A DNA stretch of 64,000 nt from Nocardioides aromaticivorans (lineage in GTDB: Bacteria; Actinomycetota; Actinomycetes; Propionibacteriales; Nocardioidaceae): positions 2,356,001-2,420,000 of the forward strand of contig NZ_JACBZM010000001.1 of the NCBI RefSeq assembly GCF_013408525.1. The letters run 5' to 3'. The notes beneath the pieces are model-generated. The model was not told the DNA's origin, made no database searches, and worked only from the letters and a program-made list of their open reading frames with translations. Below are positions 9,135 to 18,084 of the stretch, piece by piece; the first letter of the stretch is position 1, and each line of letters opens with the position of its first letter. Position numbers and translations under genes: made by a program.

Positions 9135-11105
9135 ATGATCACCCGAATCCTTGTGGCCAACCGCGGCGAGATCGCCCGCCGCGTCTTCCGTACCGCCCGC
9201 CGCCTCGGCATCGAGACGGTGGCGGTCCACTCCGACGCCGACGCGGGCCTGCCCTTCGTGCGGGAGGCGGACGCCGCCGTACGGCTGCCGGGGAACACGC
9301 CGGCCGAGACCTACCTGCGCGGCGAGCTCGTCATCGAGGCGGCGCGGAGGTCCGGCGCGGACGCCATCCACCCCGGCTACGGCTTCCTGTCCGAGAACGC
9401 GGCGTTCGCCCGGCAGGTCGCCGACGCGGGCCTGACCTGGATCGGCCCCGACCCGGACTCGATCGACCGGATGGGCTCGAAGATCGAGTCCAAGAAGCTG
9501 ATGGAGGCCGCGGGCGTCCCCGTCCTCGGCAACCTCACCGTCGACACCGCGACCGAGGACGACCTGCCGCTGCTGGTCAAGGCGTCGGCCGGCGGCGGCG
9601 GCCGCGGCATGCGCGTCGTCCGGGCGCTGTCCGACCTCGCGGGCGAGGTCGAGAAGGCGTCGTCCGAGGCGGAGTCGGCGTTCGGCGACGGCACCGTCTT
9701 CGTCGAGCCCTACGTCGAGCGGGGCCGCCACGTCGAGGTCCAGGTCGTCGGCGACGGCAAGGGCGGCGTGCTGGTGTTCGGCGAGCGCGACTGCTCGCTG
9801 CAGCGCCGCCACCAGAAGGTCGTCGAGGAGGCTCCCGCGCCGGGGCTCACCGAGGAGGTCGCGGAGGCGCTGCACGACGCCGCCCGCAAGGCCGCCGAGG
9901 CGATCGACTACCGCGGTGCCGGCACCGTCGAGTTCCTCTACGACGCCGACACAGAGCGCTTCTACTTCCTCGAGATGAACACCCGCCTCCAGGTCGAGCA
10001 CCCTGTCACCGAGCAGGTGTACGGCGTCGACCTGGTCGAGCTGCAGGTCGCCGTCGCCGAGGGCCGGCCGCTGCCCGCCGTCGACCCGCAGCCGGAGGGC
10101 CACGCCATCGAGGTGCGCCTCTACGCCGAGGACCCCGCGGCCGACTACGCCCCGCAGACCGGGCGCCTGCTGGAGCTGGAGCTGGAGCACGACGACACGT
10201 TCGCGCTCGACGGGTTCGGCATCCGGCTGGACACCGGCTTCGAGTCGGGCGACGAGGTCGGCACCTTCTACGACGCGATGCTGTCGAAGGTGATCGCCTG
10301 GGCACCGACCCGCGAGCAGGCGGCGCGGGCCCTCGCCCGGACGCTCGAGAGGGCGCGGATCCACGGCCTCACCACCAACCGCGACCAGCTGGTCGCGTCG
10401 CTGCGGCACCCGGCCTTCCTCGACGTCACCGGCGTGGCCACGTCCTTCTACGGCGACCACCCCGAGACGCTCCAGCCGCCGACCGACGACGACCTGCTGC
10501 CCCTCGTGGGCGCGGTCGCGCTCGCCGAGCACCGACGCCTCGGCGCCAAGGTGCAGTCGCGGATCCCCGCCGGCTTCCGCAACGTCGACGCCGGGCCGCG
10601 CACGACGCGGCTCGGTGTGGGCGCCGAGGAGGTCGAGGTCCGCTGGTACGGCGGCCGCGACGGCTACCGCAGCGCCGACCGCGACGACGTGGTGGTCGTC
10701 AGCGCGACGCCGCACGAGGTCGTCGTGGAGCTCGACGGGGTGACCCGCCGCTACGACGTGCGGGTCCTGGAGACGGCCGTGCTCGTGGACGGCCCGCGGG
10801 GTGGCGCCACCCTCCGGATCGTGCCGCGCTTCGTCGACCCCTCGACGCAGGTCGCCGCGGGCTCCCTGCTCGCGCCGATGCCGGGCAGCGTGATCGCGGT
10901 CCGCGCGGCGGTCGGCGACGTCGTACAGGAAGGGCAGGCCATCCTCGTGATGGAGGCCATGAAGATGCAGCACACCATCGCGGCGCCCTACGCGGGCACC
11001 GTCACCGAGCTGTCGGCGAGCGCCGGGCAGCAGGTCGAGGCGGGCGTCGTGCTCGCCATCGTGGAGCCCGCCGAGGCGGCCGGCTCGGAGGAGGAGAACC
11101 GATGA
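9135..11105 (+). CDS. Acyl-CoA carboxylase alpha subunit (biotin carboxylase + BCCP)
   Basis: 656 residues. Biotin carboxylase occupies about 1-445: ITRILVANRGEIARRVFRTA at the start, ATP-grasp KASAGGGGRGMRVV near 160, and EMNTRLQVEHPVTEQVYGVDLVE near 280. A linking/BT region follows, then a C-terminal biotinyl domain with EAMKMQHTI; the biotinylated Lys is at about 609. It carboxylates biotin with ATP and bicarbonate and partners with the beta subunit ten bases upstream. The next gene overlaps its stop (ATGA 11102-11105). Confidence 0.92.
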   Translation: MITRILVANRGEIARRVFRTARRLGIETVAVHSDADAGLPFVREADAAVRLPGNTPAETYLRGELVIEAARRSGADAIHPGYGFLSENAAFARQVADAGLTWIGPDPDSIDRMGSKIESKKLMEAAGVPVLGNLTVDTATEDDLPLLVKASAGGGGRGMRVVRALSDLAGEVEKASSEAESAFGDGTVFVEPYVERGRHVEVQVVGDGKGGVLVFGERDCSLQRRHQKVVEEAPAPGLTEEVAEALHDAARKAAEAIDYRGAGTVEFLYDADTERFYFLEMNTRLQVEHPVTEQVYGVDLVELQVAVAEGRPLPAVDPQPEGHAIEVRLYAEDPAADYAPQTGRLLELELEHDDTFALDGFGIRLDTGFESGDEVGTFYDAMLSKVIAWAPTREQAARALARTLERARIHGLTTNRDQLVASLRHPAFLDVTGVATSFYGDHPETLQPPTDDDLLPLVGAVALAEHRRLGAKVQSRIPAGFRNVDAGPRTTRLGVGAEEVEVRWYGGRDGYRSADRDDVVVVSATPHEVVVELDGVTRRYDVRVLETAVLVDGPRGGATLRIVPRFVDPSTQVAAGSLLAPMPGSVIAVRAAVGDVVQEGQAILVMEAMKMQHTIAAPYAGTVTELSASAGQQVEAGVVLAIVEPAEAAGSEEENR

Positions 11106-12271
11106 CCCAGACCATGTTCACCGAGCCGGAGGAGCGCGTCGCCCTGCGCGAGGCGGTCAAGAAGCTGGCCGGCAAGTACGGCCGCGAGTACGTCGAGAAG
11201 CAGGCCCGCGAGGGCGGCAAGATGACCGAGATGTGGCTCGAGATGGGCCAGAACGGCTTCCTCGGCGTCAACATCCCCGAGGAGTACGGCGGCGGTGGCG
11301 GCGGCATGTCCGATCTGGCGGCCGTGCTCGAGGAGTCCGCCGCGGCCGGTGCGCCGCTGCTGATGATGGTCGTCTCACCGGCGATCTGCGGCTCGATCAT
11401 CGCCCGCTGCGGCACCGAGGAGCAGAAGCAGCGCTGGCTCCCGTCGATCGCCGACGGCACCCACCTGATGGCCTTCGGCATCACCGAGGCCGACGCCGGC
11501 TCGAACTCCCACCAGATCACCACCACCGCCACCCGCGACGGCGACCACTGGGTGCTCAAGGGCCAGAAGACGTTCATCTCCGGCGTCGACGAGGCCCAGT
11601 CGGTGCTCATCGTCTCGCGCACCGAGGACGCCAAGACCGGCAAGCTCAAGCCGGCCCTGTTCGTCGTACCGACGGATGCCGAGGGCTTCACCAAGCAGGT
11701 CATCCCGATGTCGTGGCAGGCGCCGGAGAAGCAGTTCACCCTCTTCCTCGACGACGTCCGGGTCCCCGTCGACGCGCTCGTCGGCGACGAGGACGGCGGC
11801 CTGTGGCAGCTCTTCGCCGGCCTCAACCCCGAGCGGATCATGGGCGGCGCCATGTCGTGCGGCCTCGCCCGCTTCGCCCTCGACAAGGCGGTCGCCTACG
11901 CCAAGGAGCGCTCGGTCTGGAAGGACCAGCCCATCGGCGCCCACCAGGGCATCGCGCACCCGCTGGCCAAGGTGAAGATCGAGCTCGAGCAGGCCCGCCT
12001 GCTCTGGCAGAAGGCCGCCGCGCTGTACGACGCCGGCGACGACTTCACCGCCGGCGAGTACGCCAACATGGCCAAGTACGCCGGCGGCGAGGTCGCCTGC
12101 AACGCCACTGACGTCGCCGTCCACACCCACGGCGGCAACGGGCTCACCCAGGAGTACGGCCTGGGCAACATGCTGGTCGCAGCACGGCTGGGGCGGATCG
12201 CGCCGGTCAGCCGGGAGATGATCCTCAACTTCGTGGCGATGCACTCGCTGGGGCTGCCGAAGAGCTACTGA
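11102..12271 (+). CDS. Acyl-CoA dehydrogenase 2, last gene of the operon
   Basis: 389 residues with complete acyl-CoA dehydrogenase architecture: AFGITEADAGSNSHQITTTATRDGDHWVLKGQKTFIS in the middle domain and VHTHGGNGLTQEYGLGNMLVAARLGRIAPVSREMIL at the C terminus. It differs clearly from the first dehydrogenase of the operon (for example NGLTQEYGL in place of MGYMRESEV), so the two probably act on different acyl-CoA intermediates. The stop at 12269-12271 is followed after 11 bp by a cluster of palindromic repeats that may also end the transcript. Confidence 0.9.
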   Translation: MTQTMFTEPEERVALREAVKKLAGKYGREYVEKQAREGGKMTEMWLEMGQNGFLGVNIPEEYGGGGGGMSDLAAVLEESAAAGAPLLMMVVSPAICGSIIARCGTEEQKQRWLPSIADGTHLMAFGITEADAGSNSHQITTTATRDGDHWVLKGQKTFISGVDEAQSVLIVSRTEDAKTGKLKPALFVVPTDAEGFTKQVIPMSWQAPEKQFTLFLDDVRVPVDALVGDEDGGLWQLFAGLNPERIMGGAMSCGLARFALDKAVAYAKERSVWKDQPIGAHQGIAHPLAKVKIELEQARLLWQKAAALYDAGDDFTAGEYANMAKYAGGEVACNATDVAVHTHGGNGLTQEYGLGNMLVAARLGRIAPVSREMILNFVAMHSLGLPKSY

Positions 12272-12282
12272 GAAGCCGTTGG

Positions 12283-12393
12283 GAGTTTCACCGGCCGGCC
12301 GGAGAAACTCACGGTTGGACGATGAAGTTTCGTCGTCCAACCGTGAGTTTCGTCGTTCAAGCACGCGAGTTTCACCGGCCGGCCGGTGAAACT
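12283..12393. repeat. Cluster of three palindromes with GTTTC/GAAAC ends and CCGG cores
   Basis: Three palindromes lie back to back. First, GAGTTTC (12283-12289) pairs with GAAACTC (12304-12310) around a CCGG-rich core; only one position mismatches. Second, a perfect 19-bp inverted repeat GAAACTCACGGTTGGACGA (12304-12322) pairs with 12333-12351 across a 10-nt loop. Third, a perfect 26-bp palindrome occupies 12368-12393, sharing AGTTTCACCGGCCGG with the first. The first and second overlap at GAAACTC, so only one can form at a time. No open gene lies here. Confidence 0.85.
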
Positions 12394-12429
12394 GGCACGA
12401 GCCCGCCCGCCAACAGGCATGATCCCGCC

Positions 12430-12801
12430 ATGCGTTTCCTGCCCTTCGCCCTCGTCGGCCTGCTCTGGCTCTACTGCCTCGTCGAGGTGATCACCTCCCG
12501 CGAGGACAGCGTGCGCAACCTCGCGAAGTCGTGGTGGCTGCTGATCGTGCTGTTCTTCCCGCTCGCGGGCTCGATCGCGTGGATCATCGCCGGGCGTCCG
12601 CAGCACGAGCGGCCGCTGACCCGCGGCCAGGGCGCGGCGCCGGGCTTCCCCGAGTACGAGCGGCGGGGTCGGTTCGCGGCGGCCGACCCGGAGAAGGACG
12701 AGGACTTCCTGCGCAAGGTCCGCGAGCGGGCCGAGGAGCAGCGGCGCCGGTACGAGGCCCAGCGGCGCGACGAGGAGCGCCGGGAGCAGCAGGGCGACTA
12801 G
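12430..12801 (+). CDS. PLDc_N-type small membrane protein with charged C-terminal tail
   Basis: 123 residues. Two TM segments (FLPFALVGLLWLYCLVEVI and WWLLIVLFFPLAGSIAWIIAG) form the PLDc_N/cardiolipin-synthase N-terminal module, without any HKD catalytic motif, followed by about 60 residues rich in Arg and Glu (REEQRRRYEAQRRDEERREQQ), probably helical. I used the ATG at 12430 because the upstream in-frame start lies inside the palindrome cluster. Common, uncharacterised in actinobacteria. Confidence 0.75.
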   Translation: MRFLPFALVGLLWLYCLVEVITSREDSVRNLAKSWWLLIVLFFPLAGSIAWIIAGRPQHERPLTRGQGAAPGFPEYERRGRFAAADPEKDEDFLRKVRERAEEQRRRYEAQRRDEERREQQGD

Positions 12802-12862
12802 CTCGTCCCACGGCGAGGGGCCCCGCGCTTTAAGTCGAGTAAGTCTATGTAGTATCTCCGGC

Positions 12863-14788
12863 ATGACGACGACCGCCGTGCCCGCCACCCGCCGTACCGT
12901 GCTGCGCGGAGCAGCCGTCGGCTGTGCGGGCGCGCTGACCCCGGTCGTGGGAGCAGGCCTCGCCGAGGCCGTCACCGGCACCCCGGCGACGGCCGCCCGC
13001 CCGACGGCCGCCCGCCCGGCGGTCGACCGGCCCAACGTCATCGTGGTCTCCATCGACGACCTCGGCTGGGACGAGCTGGGCTGCTACGGCAACCGGTTCA
13101 ACGAGACGCCGCACATCGACCGGCTGGCGCGCGAGGGTGTCCGCTTCACCCAGGCGTACGCCGCCGCCCCGCTGTGCTCCCCGACGCGGGCGGCCCTGGT
13201 GACCGGCCGCTACCCGGGCCGGACCGGGATCACCGACTACCTGCGGGGTGAGGGCGCGGCCAGCGACCTCCACCTGTCGCCGCGGATCCCCGGCATCCCC
13301 TCGGTGCTCAAGCCGCGCGGCTACACCACCGGCCACATCGGCAAGTGGCACCTGACGGAGACCTACCACGGGCACTACCGGTCGCGGCCGGGCAACCCGT
13401 ACGCCCACGGCTTCGACGAGGTGATCCTCTCCGAGCACCGCTACATCGGCGGCGGGGACTACTTCGCGCCGTACGAGTTCCTGCCGGGGGTCCCGGGCCG
13501 CACCTCGCACGAGTACCTCACCGACCGGCTCGCCCTCGAGGCCGTCGGCTTCATCCGGCGTCACCGCAACCAGCCGTTCTTCCTGCACGTCGCCAACTAC
13601 GCGGTCCACACCAAGCTGCGGGGCAAGTCGGCGCTGGTCGAGAAGTACCGCGCGAAGCCCGGTGCGGGCGGGCCGGGCGCGCGGCCGACGCTCGCGGCGA
13701 TGCTGGAGAGTGTCGACACCCAGGTCGGGCGGATCGTGCGGACGCTGAAGGACCTCGGCATCGCCCGCAACACCCTGCTGCTGGTCACCAGCGACAACGG
13801 TGGCCAGAACCGTCCCGCCAACCGGCCGCTGCGCGGCGGCAAGGGCGAGCTGTACGAGGCCGGGATCCGGGTGCCGCTCGTCGCGTGGTGGCCGGGCCAG
13901 GCCCCCGGCGGACGGGTGACGTCCGAGCTCGCCAGCACCATCGACATCCTGCCGACGGCGGCCGCGCTCGCGCACGGCACGACCCCGAAGGGCGTCGACG
14001 GCATCGACCTGTCGCCGGTCATCCGCGCGAAGGCGCCGAGCGGCCGCGACACGCTCTTCTGGGCCTACCCCCACCACATCGGCGGGTGGCACCCCTCGGC
14101 GGCCGTGCGCCAGGGCGGCTTCAAGGTGGTCCGGCGGCTGCGCACCGGGCGCGACGAGCTCTACGACCTGGTCGCCGACCCGGCCGAGACGACCGACATC
14201 GCGAAGCGCGCCCCCGAGACCCGCAAGCGACTCTCCGCCCTGCTGACCGAGCACCTCGACGAGCTCGACCTCTTCGCGCCGCCACCGGGCAGCGTGGACT
14301 ACGCGCGGGTCGCGACGACGGGCGGCTTCCACGCCCTCCCCGGCACGGGCCTGCGCCGCAGCACCGAGCACGTCGCCGCGGGCCGGTTCGCACTGACCAT
14401 CGCGACCTCCGGCCTGGTCGCGGCCGGCCGGGGCGAGATCCGGCTCGGGGTCGCGCAGGACGCCGACAACCTGCTCGTCGTCCGCTACTCCCACCGACGC
14501 CGCGGCGTGCGCTGGGAGCTGCGCCACCGTGGCCGGTCGATCACCCAGGGCGCCGAGCCGGTGCGCACCCTCGACGGCACCGTCGACCTGTCCCGCCCCG
14601 GCGCGCGCCTGGGCATGGCGGTCCGCGGCAGCCAGGTGACGGCGTACGGCGACCCGGGCACCGGCCGCTGGCAGATGCTCTTCCGCTTCGACGTCGGCGG
14701 CGTGCTCGACTTCGACTCCAGGACCGTGCGCTCGCGCTACCGGTACGCCGCCACGAGCGGGAAGGGCTTCCGCGCACGATTGGCCTGA
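12863..14788 (+). CDS. Tat-exported type I sulfatase with extra C-terminal beta domain
   Basis: 641 residues. The N terminus has a twin-arginine signal (TRRTVLRGAAVGCAGALTPVVGAG). The sulfatase core begins at RPNVIVVSIDDLGWDELG with metal-binding Asp pair, and carries the CSPTRAALVTGRYPGR motif; Cys105 would be converted to formylglycine. LLLVTSDNGGQN supplies the second Asp-Asn metal site. From about 475 there is a separate region of beta-rich sequence (LRRSTEHVAAGRFALTIATSG... to the end) that resembles a sugar- or ligand-binding sandwich. Predicted role: extracellular hydrolysis of a sulfate ester. The formylglycine-generating enzyme is not in the window. Confidence 0.88.
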   Translation: MTTTAVPATRRTVLRGAAVGCAGALTPVVGAGLAEAVTGTPATAARPTAARPAVDRPNVIVVSIDDLGWDELGCYGNRFNETPHIDRLAREGVRFTQAYAAAPLCSPTRAALVTGRYPGRTGITDYLRGEGAASDLHLSPRIPGIPSVLKPRGYTTGHIGKWHLTETYHGHYRSRPGNPYAHGFDEVILSEHRYIGGGDYFAPYEFLPGVPGRTSHEYLTDRLALEAVGFIRRHRNQPFFLHVANYAVHTKLRGKSALVEKYRAKPGAGGPGARPTLAAMLESVDTQVGRIVRTLKDLGIARNTLLLVTSDNGGQNRPANRPLRGGKGELYEAGIRVPLVAWWPGQAPGGRVTSELASTIDILPTAAALAHGTTPKGVDGIDLSPVIRAKAPSGRDTLFWAYPHHIGGWHPSAAVRQGGFKVVRRLRTGRDELYDLVADPAETTDIAKRAPETRKRLSALLTEHLDELDLFAPPPGSVDYARVATTGGFHALPGTGLRRSTEHVAAGRFALTIATSGLVAAGRGEIRLGVAQDADNLLVVRYSHRRRGVRWELRHRGRSITQGAEPVRTLDGTVDLSRPGARLGMAVRGSQVTAYGDPGTGRWQMLFRFDVGGVLDFDSRTVRSRYRYAATSGKGFRARLA

Positions 14789-14816
14789 GCGCCGCCGCCG
14801 GTGGTGGGATCGACGT

Positions 14817-15737
14817 GTGGGTGGAGTGCTCGAGGGGTTCCTGACGATCGCGATCGTGATCTCCCTCGGCGCCCTGCTCGCCCACCTCGGCATCGTCGAC
14901 GCCGCCGGCCAGCGCAGCCTGTCGCTGGCGTCCTTCTACCTCGCCAGCCCCGCGCTGCTGGTCACCGTGCTCGAGGACTCCGACCCGTCGCGGGTGCTGT
15001 CCGGGCCGCTGGTCGCGACGGCGGCCGGGGTGCTGGTGAGCGGGGGCGTGCTGGTGGCGATCGCGATCGTGCGCGGCCTCGACGCCGGTACGACGGTCGT
15101 CGCCACCCTCTGCTCGGCCTACGTCAACGCCGGCAACCTCGGCATCCCGATCGCCGCCTACGCGCTGGGCGATGCCGCCCTCGTCGTACCCGCCCTCATG
15201 ATGCAGCTGCTCTTCCTGCAGCCGCTCGCGCTGACGGTGCTCGACGTCGTGACCAGCCCGGAGCGGCCGACCCTCGGCAGGATCCTGCGCCGCCCGGTCA
15301 CCAACCCGCTCACCATCGCGTCCTTCGCCGGCCTCGCGCTCGCCGTCACCGACGCCGAGCTGCCGCAGGTCGTCCACGCGCCGCTGGAGCTCGTCGGCGG
15401 GATGGCCGTCCCCGCGATGCTCCTCGCGTACGGCGTGGCGCTGCGCCTGGGCCCGCTCCCCGGACGCGGCGTACCCCCGCGCGCGCTGGCCACCGTGTCG
15501 CTGCTGAAGATGGTCGTCCAGCCGGTCGCGGCGTACGTCGTCGGCCGGTTCGCCGTCGGGCTCGACGGGCACGACCTGTTCGCCGTGACCCTGCTGTCGG
15601 CCCTGCCGACGGCGCAGAACGTCTTCGTCGTGGCGACCCGCTACGACCGCGGGATCCTGCTCGCGCGCGACGCCATCTTCGTCACCACGCTGGCCTCCGC
15701 GCCCGTCGCGATCGGCATCGCCGCGCTGCTGGCCTGA
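14817..15737 (+). CDS. AEC-family (auxin efflux carrier-like) transporter
   Basis: 306 residues, GTG start. About ten hydrophobic segments in two halves, with the family features of a polar break in each half (AYVNAGNLGIPIAAYALG and SALPTAQNVFVVATRYD). AEC permeases move organic anions such as malate, malonate or related acids. It begins 28 bp after the sulfatase stop on the same strand, so co-transcription is possible. Substrate unknown. Confidence 0.85.
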   Translation: MGGVLEGFLTIAIVISLGALLAHLGIVDAAGQRSLSLASFYLASPALLVTVLEDSDPSRVLSGPLVATAAGVLVSGGVLVAIAIVRGLDAGTTVVATLCSAYVNAGNLGIPIAAYALGDAALVVPALMMQLLFLQPLALTVLDVVTSPERPTLGRILRRPVTNPLTIASFAGLALAVTDAELPQVVHAPLELVGGMAVPAMLLAYGVALRLGPLPGRGVPPRALATVSLLKMVVQPVAAYVVGRFAVGLDGHDLFAVTLLSALPTAQNVFVVATRYDRGILLARDAIFVTTLASAPVAIGIAALLA

Positions 15738-15804
15738 GCGCCGCTCGGTCCCGAACAGGGCAGTGGTCCCCGGGTCGTCGTACCCGGAGTTATAGGTTGC
15801 GCCT

Positions 15805-16929
15805 GTGGGACTCGTCGGAGACATCGATCGCGGCCAGCGCCGCAATTCGGTGTTCGGCTTCCCGCTGGCGGTCGTCTACAAGTTCTTCGACGACCAGGGC
15901 AACTACCTCGCGGCGATCCTCACCTTCTACGCCTTCCTCTCGATCTTCCCGCTCCTGCTGCTCGCCACGTCGATCCTCGGCTTCATCCTCGAGGGCAACC
16001 CGCGGCTGCAGGAGCAGGTCCTCGACTCGGCCCTCGGCCAGTTCCCGATCATCGGCGACGCGCTGGGCCGGCCGGAGGGGATCCAGGGCTCGACGGGCGG
16101 TGTCATCGTGGGCTCGCTGACCGCCCTGTACGGCGCCCTCGGGCTCGGCCTCGCGCTGCAGAACGTGCAGTCCGCCGCGTGGGCCGTGCCGCGCAACAGC
16201 CGACCCCACCCGGTGATGACCCGGGTCAACAGCCTCTTCATCCTCGCCGTGGCCGGCACCGTGATCTTCACGATCTCGGTCGGCTCCGCGGTCCTCACCG
16301 AGACCCGCCTCGTCGGCGAGCTCTCGCAGCACGGCTGGTTCCACTGGCTGGTGCGCCTGCTGACGATCCTCATCCTCGGCGCGACGATGACCGTGCTGCT
16401 GCGGATGGCCGCCGCGCGTGCGATCCGCGCCAACGTCATCCGGGCCGCTCCCGGCGGCTACACCATCGCCGTCATGTGGCAGCTCCTGCAGTGGATCGGG
16501 ACGATCTACGTCACCAACGTCATCGCCAGCGCCGACCGCAACAGCATGGCTGGCGTCTTCGGCGTCGTCCTCGGCCTGATGGGCCTGCTCTACATGGGCG
16601 CCGTGATGGGCGTCCTCGGCATCGAGGTCAACGTGGTGCTCGCCCGCCGGCTCTGGCCGCGTGCGCTGCTCACGCCGTTCACCGACTCCGTCGACCTCAC
16701 CGAGGCCGACCGCCGCGCGTACGCGATGTACGCCCAGATGCAGCGCCACAAGGGCTTCGAGACGGTCGCCGTCCGCTTCGAGGGCCGCGACGGCGACACC
16801 CACGACATCGTGCTCGACCCGAGGACCGAGAAGGTCATCAAGCAGCACCTCCCCGGCAAGCCCCCGCGCGCCGAGGCCGTCGACGAGCCCACCCAGCCCT
16901 TCCAGCTGCCGGCGCCGCCGGAGATCTGA
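15805..16929 (+). CDS. YihY/BrkB-family inner membrane protein
   Basis: 374 residues from a GTG. The first TM region FDDQGNYLAAILTFYAFLSIFPLLLLATSILGF is diagnostic for YihY/BrkB (once misnamed RNase BN). Five more hydrophobic segments run to about residue 285, and the tail is soluble and ends in a proline-rich stretch (AEAVDEPTQPFQLPAPPEI). Proposed roles in the family include transport or envelope integrity; unproven. It lies directly upstream of the repeat region. Confidence 0.85.
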   Translation: MGLVGDIDRGQRRNSVFGFPLAVVYKFFDDQGNYLAAILTFYAFLSIFPLLLLATSILGFILEGNPRLQEQVLDSALGQFPIIGDALGRPEGIQGSTGGVIVGSLTALYGALGLGLALQNVQSAAWAVPRNSRPHPVMTRVNSLFILAVAGTVIFTISVGSAVLTETRLVGELSQHGWFHWLVRLLTILILGATMTVLLRMAAARAIRANVIRAAPGGYTIAVMWQLLQWIGTIYVTNVIASADRNSMAGVFGVVLGLMGLLYMGAVMGVLGIEVNVVLARRLWPRALLTPFTDSVDLTEADRRAYAMYAQMQRHKGFETVAVRFEGRDGDTHDIVLDPRTEKVIKQHLPGKPPRAEAVDEPTQPFQLPAPPEI

Positions 16930-16959
16930 GTCGCGACGGCTCGGCCGTGGGTGGTCGCG

Positions 16960-17025
16960 GTGGGTCGCCGTGGTGTGCGTCGTGGGTCGCTGTGGTGTGC
17001 GTCGTGGGTCGCCGGGGTTTGCGTC
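16960..17025. repeat. Three 22-bp tandem repeats abutting the DUF559 cassette
   Basis: Three consecutive 22-bp units start at 16960, 16982 and 17004, all of the form GTGGGTCGC then GGTGTGCGTC with small changes. The first two differ by one base; the third differs at a few positions and runs into the left inverted repeat of the cassette. No reading frame of interest crosses it. Confidence 0.85.
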
Positions 17026-17063
17026 ATACGAAGTGGTCGTCGGAACGCTCGGTTCGTATGACG
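17022..17063. repeat. Solitary palindromic unit upstream of the DUF559 gene
   Basis: Arms CGTCATACGAA (17022-17032) and TTCGTATGACG (17053-17063) pair perfectly over 11 bp around a 20-nt loop. The same stem occurs in the five-unit array 1.06 kb downstream, where the left arm has a G in place of A (a G-T wobble if transcribed). The loop differs from the array loops mainly in its middle (TCGGAACG here, TTCCAGCG there). Confidence 0.9.
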
Positions 17064-17131
17064 TCCCCACCGTTCTCCACAGCTCGCCGACAGCCGGTGT
17101 CGTCCCGAGGGCCACCGGGCACGCACGGCGC

Positions 17132-18052
17132 ATGGATGACGTACGACGTGCGCGGGTCGACGAGCTCGCCGGGAACCAGTCCGGTGTGGTCGGGCGGCGG
17201 CAGCTCTACGCGGCGGGCATCACCCGCAGCGACGTGCGCGCGGCACTGCGCGCGCGGCGGTGGCAGCGGGTGAGCGACCAGGTCGTCGCCGTACACAACG
17301 GCCCGCTCACCCAGCGCGCCCATGAGTGGGCGGCCGTGCTGCAGGGCGGTCCGCGAGCGCAGCTGGACGGCGCCTCCAGCCTCATCGCCTCCGGCCTCGA
17401 GAGGTTCACCGTCGACCGGATCCGGGTGTCGGTCCCGCGAGGTGCGCGGGTGCGTCGTACTCGCTCCTACAACGTTCGCCAGACCCGCCGCTGGTCCGCT
17501 GACGACCAGGCACCCGGCGGAATCCCGCGCACGAAGGTCGCCGTCGCCGCCGTCCGCGCGGCGTTGTGGCTCGCCAGCAACGAGCAGGCGCGCCTGGTCC
17601 TGACGATGGTCGTCCAACAGGGACTGGCCACACCACAGCAGCTGGGCGAGGAGGCGCTGCGGATCCGCCGCGACCGTCGCCGCGACCTCATCCACGTGAC
17701 GATCGGCGACCTGCTCGACGGCGCCCGCGCGCTCGGCGAGCTCGACATCAAGCGCGAGCTGCGCCGCCGCGGGTTGCCGGCGCCGCAGCAGCAGGTGCTG
17801 CGCAAGGACCGGCGGGGCCGGTACTACCTGGACCTCCACTGGCCCGACCTCGGTGTCGTCGTGGAGATCGACGGCATCCACCACGCGTGGGCCGAGAACG
17901 TCGTCGGCGACGCCTTGCGCCAGAACGCCCTCGCGCTCGACGGCGACATCGTGCTGCGCCTGCCACTGCTCGGCCTCCGGATCCAGCCGGACGACTTCTT
18001 CGCGCAGATCGCGCGGGCGCTCGACATGGGTCGGCAGCGGAAGGCGGCGTGA
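17132..18052 (+). CDS. AbiEi-type HTH plus DUF559 (Vsr-like nuclease fold) protein
   Basis: 306 residues. Residues ~10-50 (ELAGNQSGVVGRRQLYAAGITRSDVRAALRARRWQRV) match the AbiEi-type winged HTH found in antitoxins of type IV systems. The C-terminal ~90 residues carry DUF559: RYYLDLHWPDLGVVVEIDGIHHAW, then a basic/hydrophobic end. This arrangement (acidic residue on a beta strand followed by E-x-D-G) is that of very-short-patch-repair-like PD-(D/E)XK enzymes. No AbiEii toxin is adjacent. Such proteins are frequent in actinobacteria but uncharacterised. Here the gene lies between palindromic repeats and inside an inverted repeat, so it may bind or nick them; that is a hypothesis. Confidence 0.8.
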   Translation: MDDVRRARVDELAGNQSGVVGRRQLYAAGITRSDVRAALRARRWQRVSDQVVAVHNGPLTQRAHEWAAVLQGGPRAQLDGASSLIASGLERFTVDRIRVSVPRGARVRRTRSYNVRQTRRWSADDQAPGGIPRTKVAVAAVRAALWLASNEQARLVLTMVVQQGLATPQQLGEEALRIRRDRRRDLIHVTIGDLLDGARALGELDIKRELRRRGLPAPQQQVLRKDRRGRYYLDLHWPDLGVVVEIDGIHHAWAENVVGDALRQNALALDGDIVLRLPLLGLRIQPDDFFAQIARALDMGRQRKAA

Positions 18053-18084
18053 CGGGTCGTCCGTGCCGTGGGTCGCGCGCGTTA

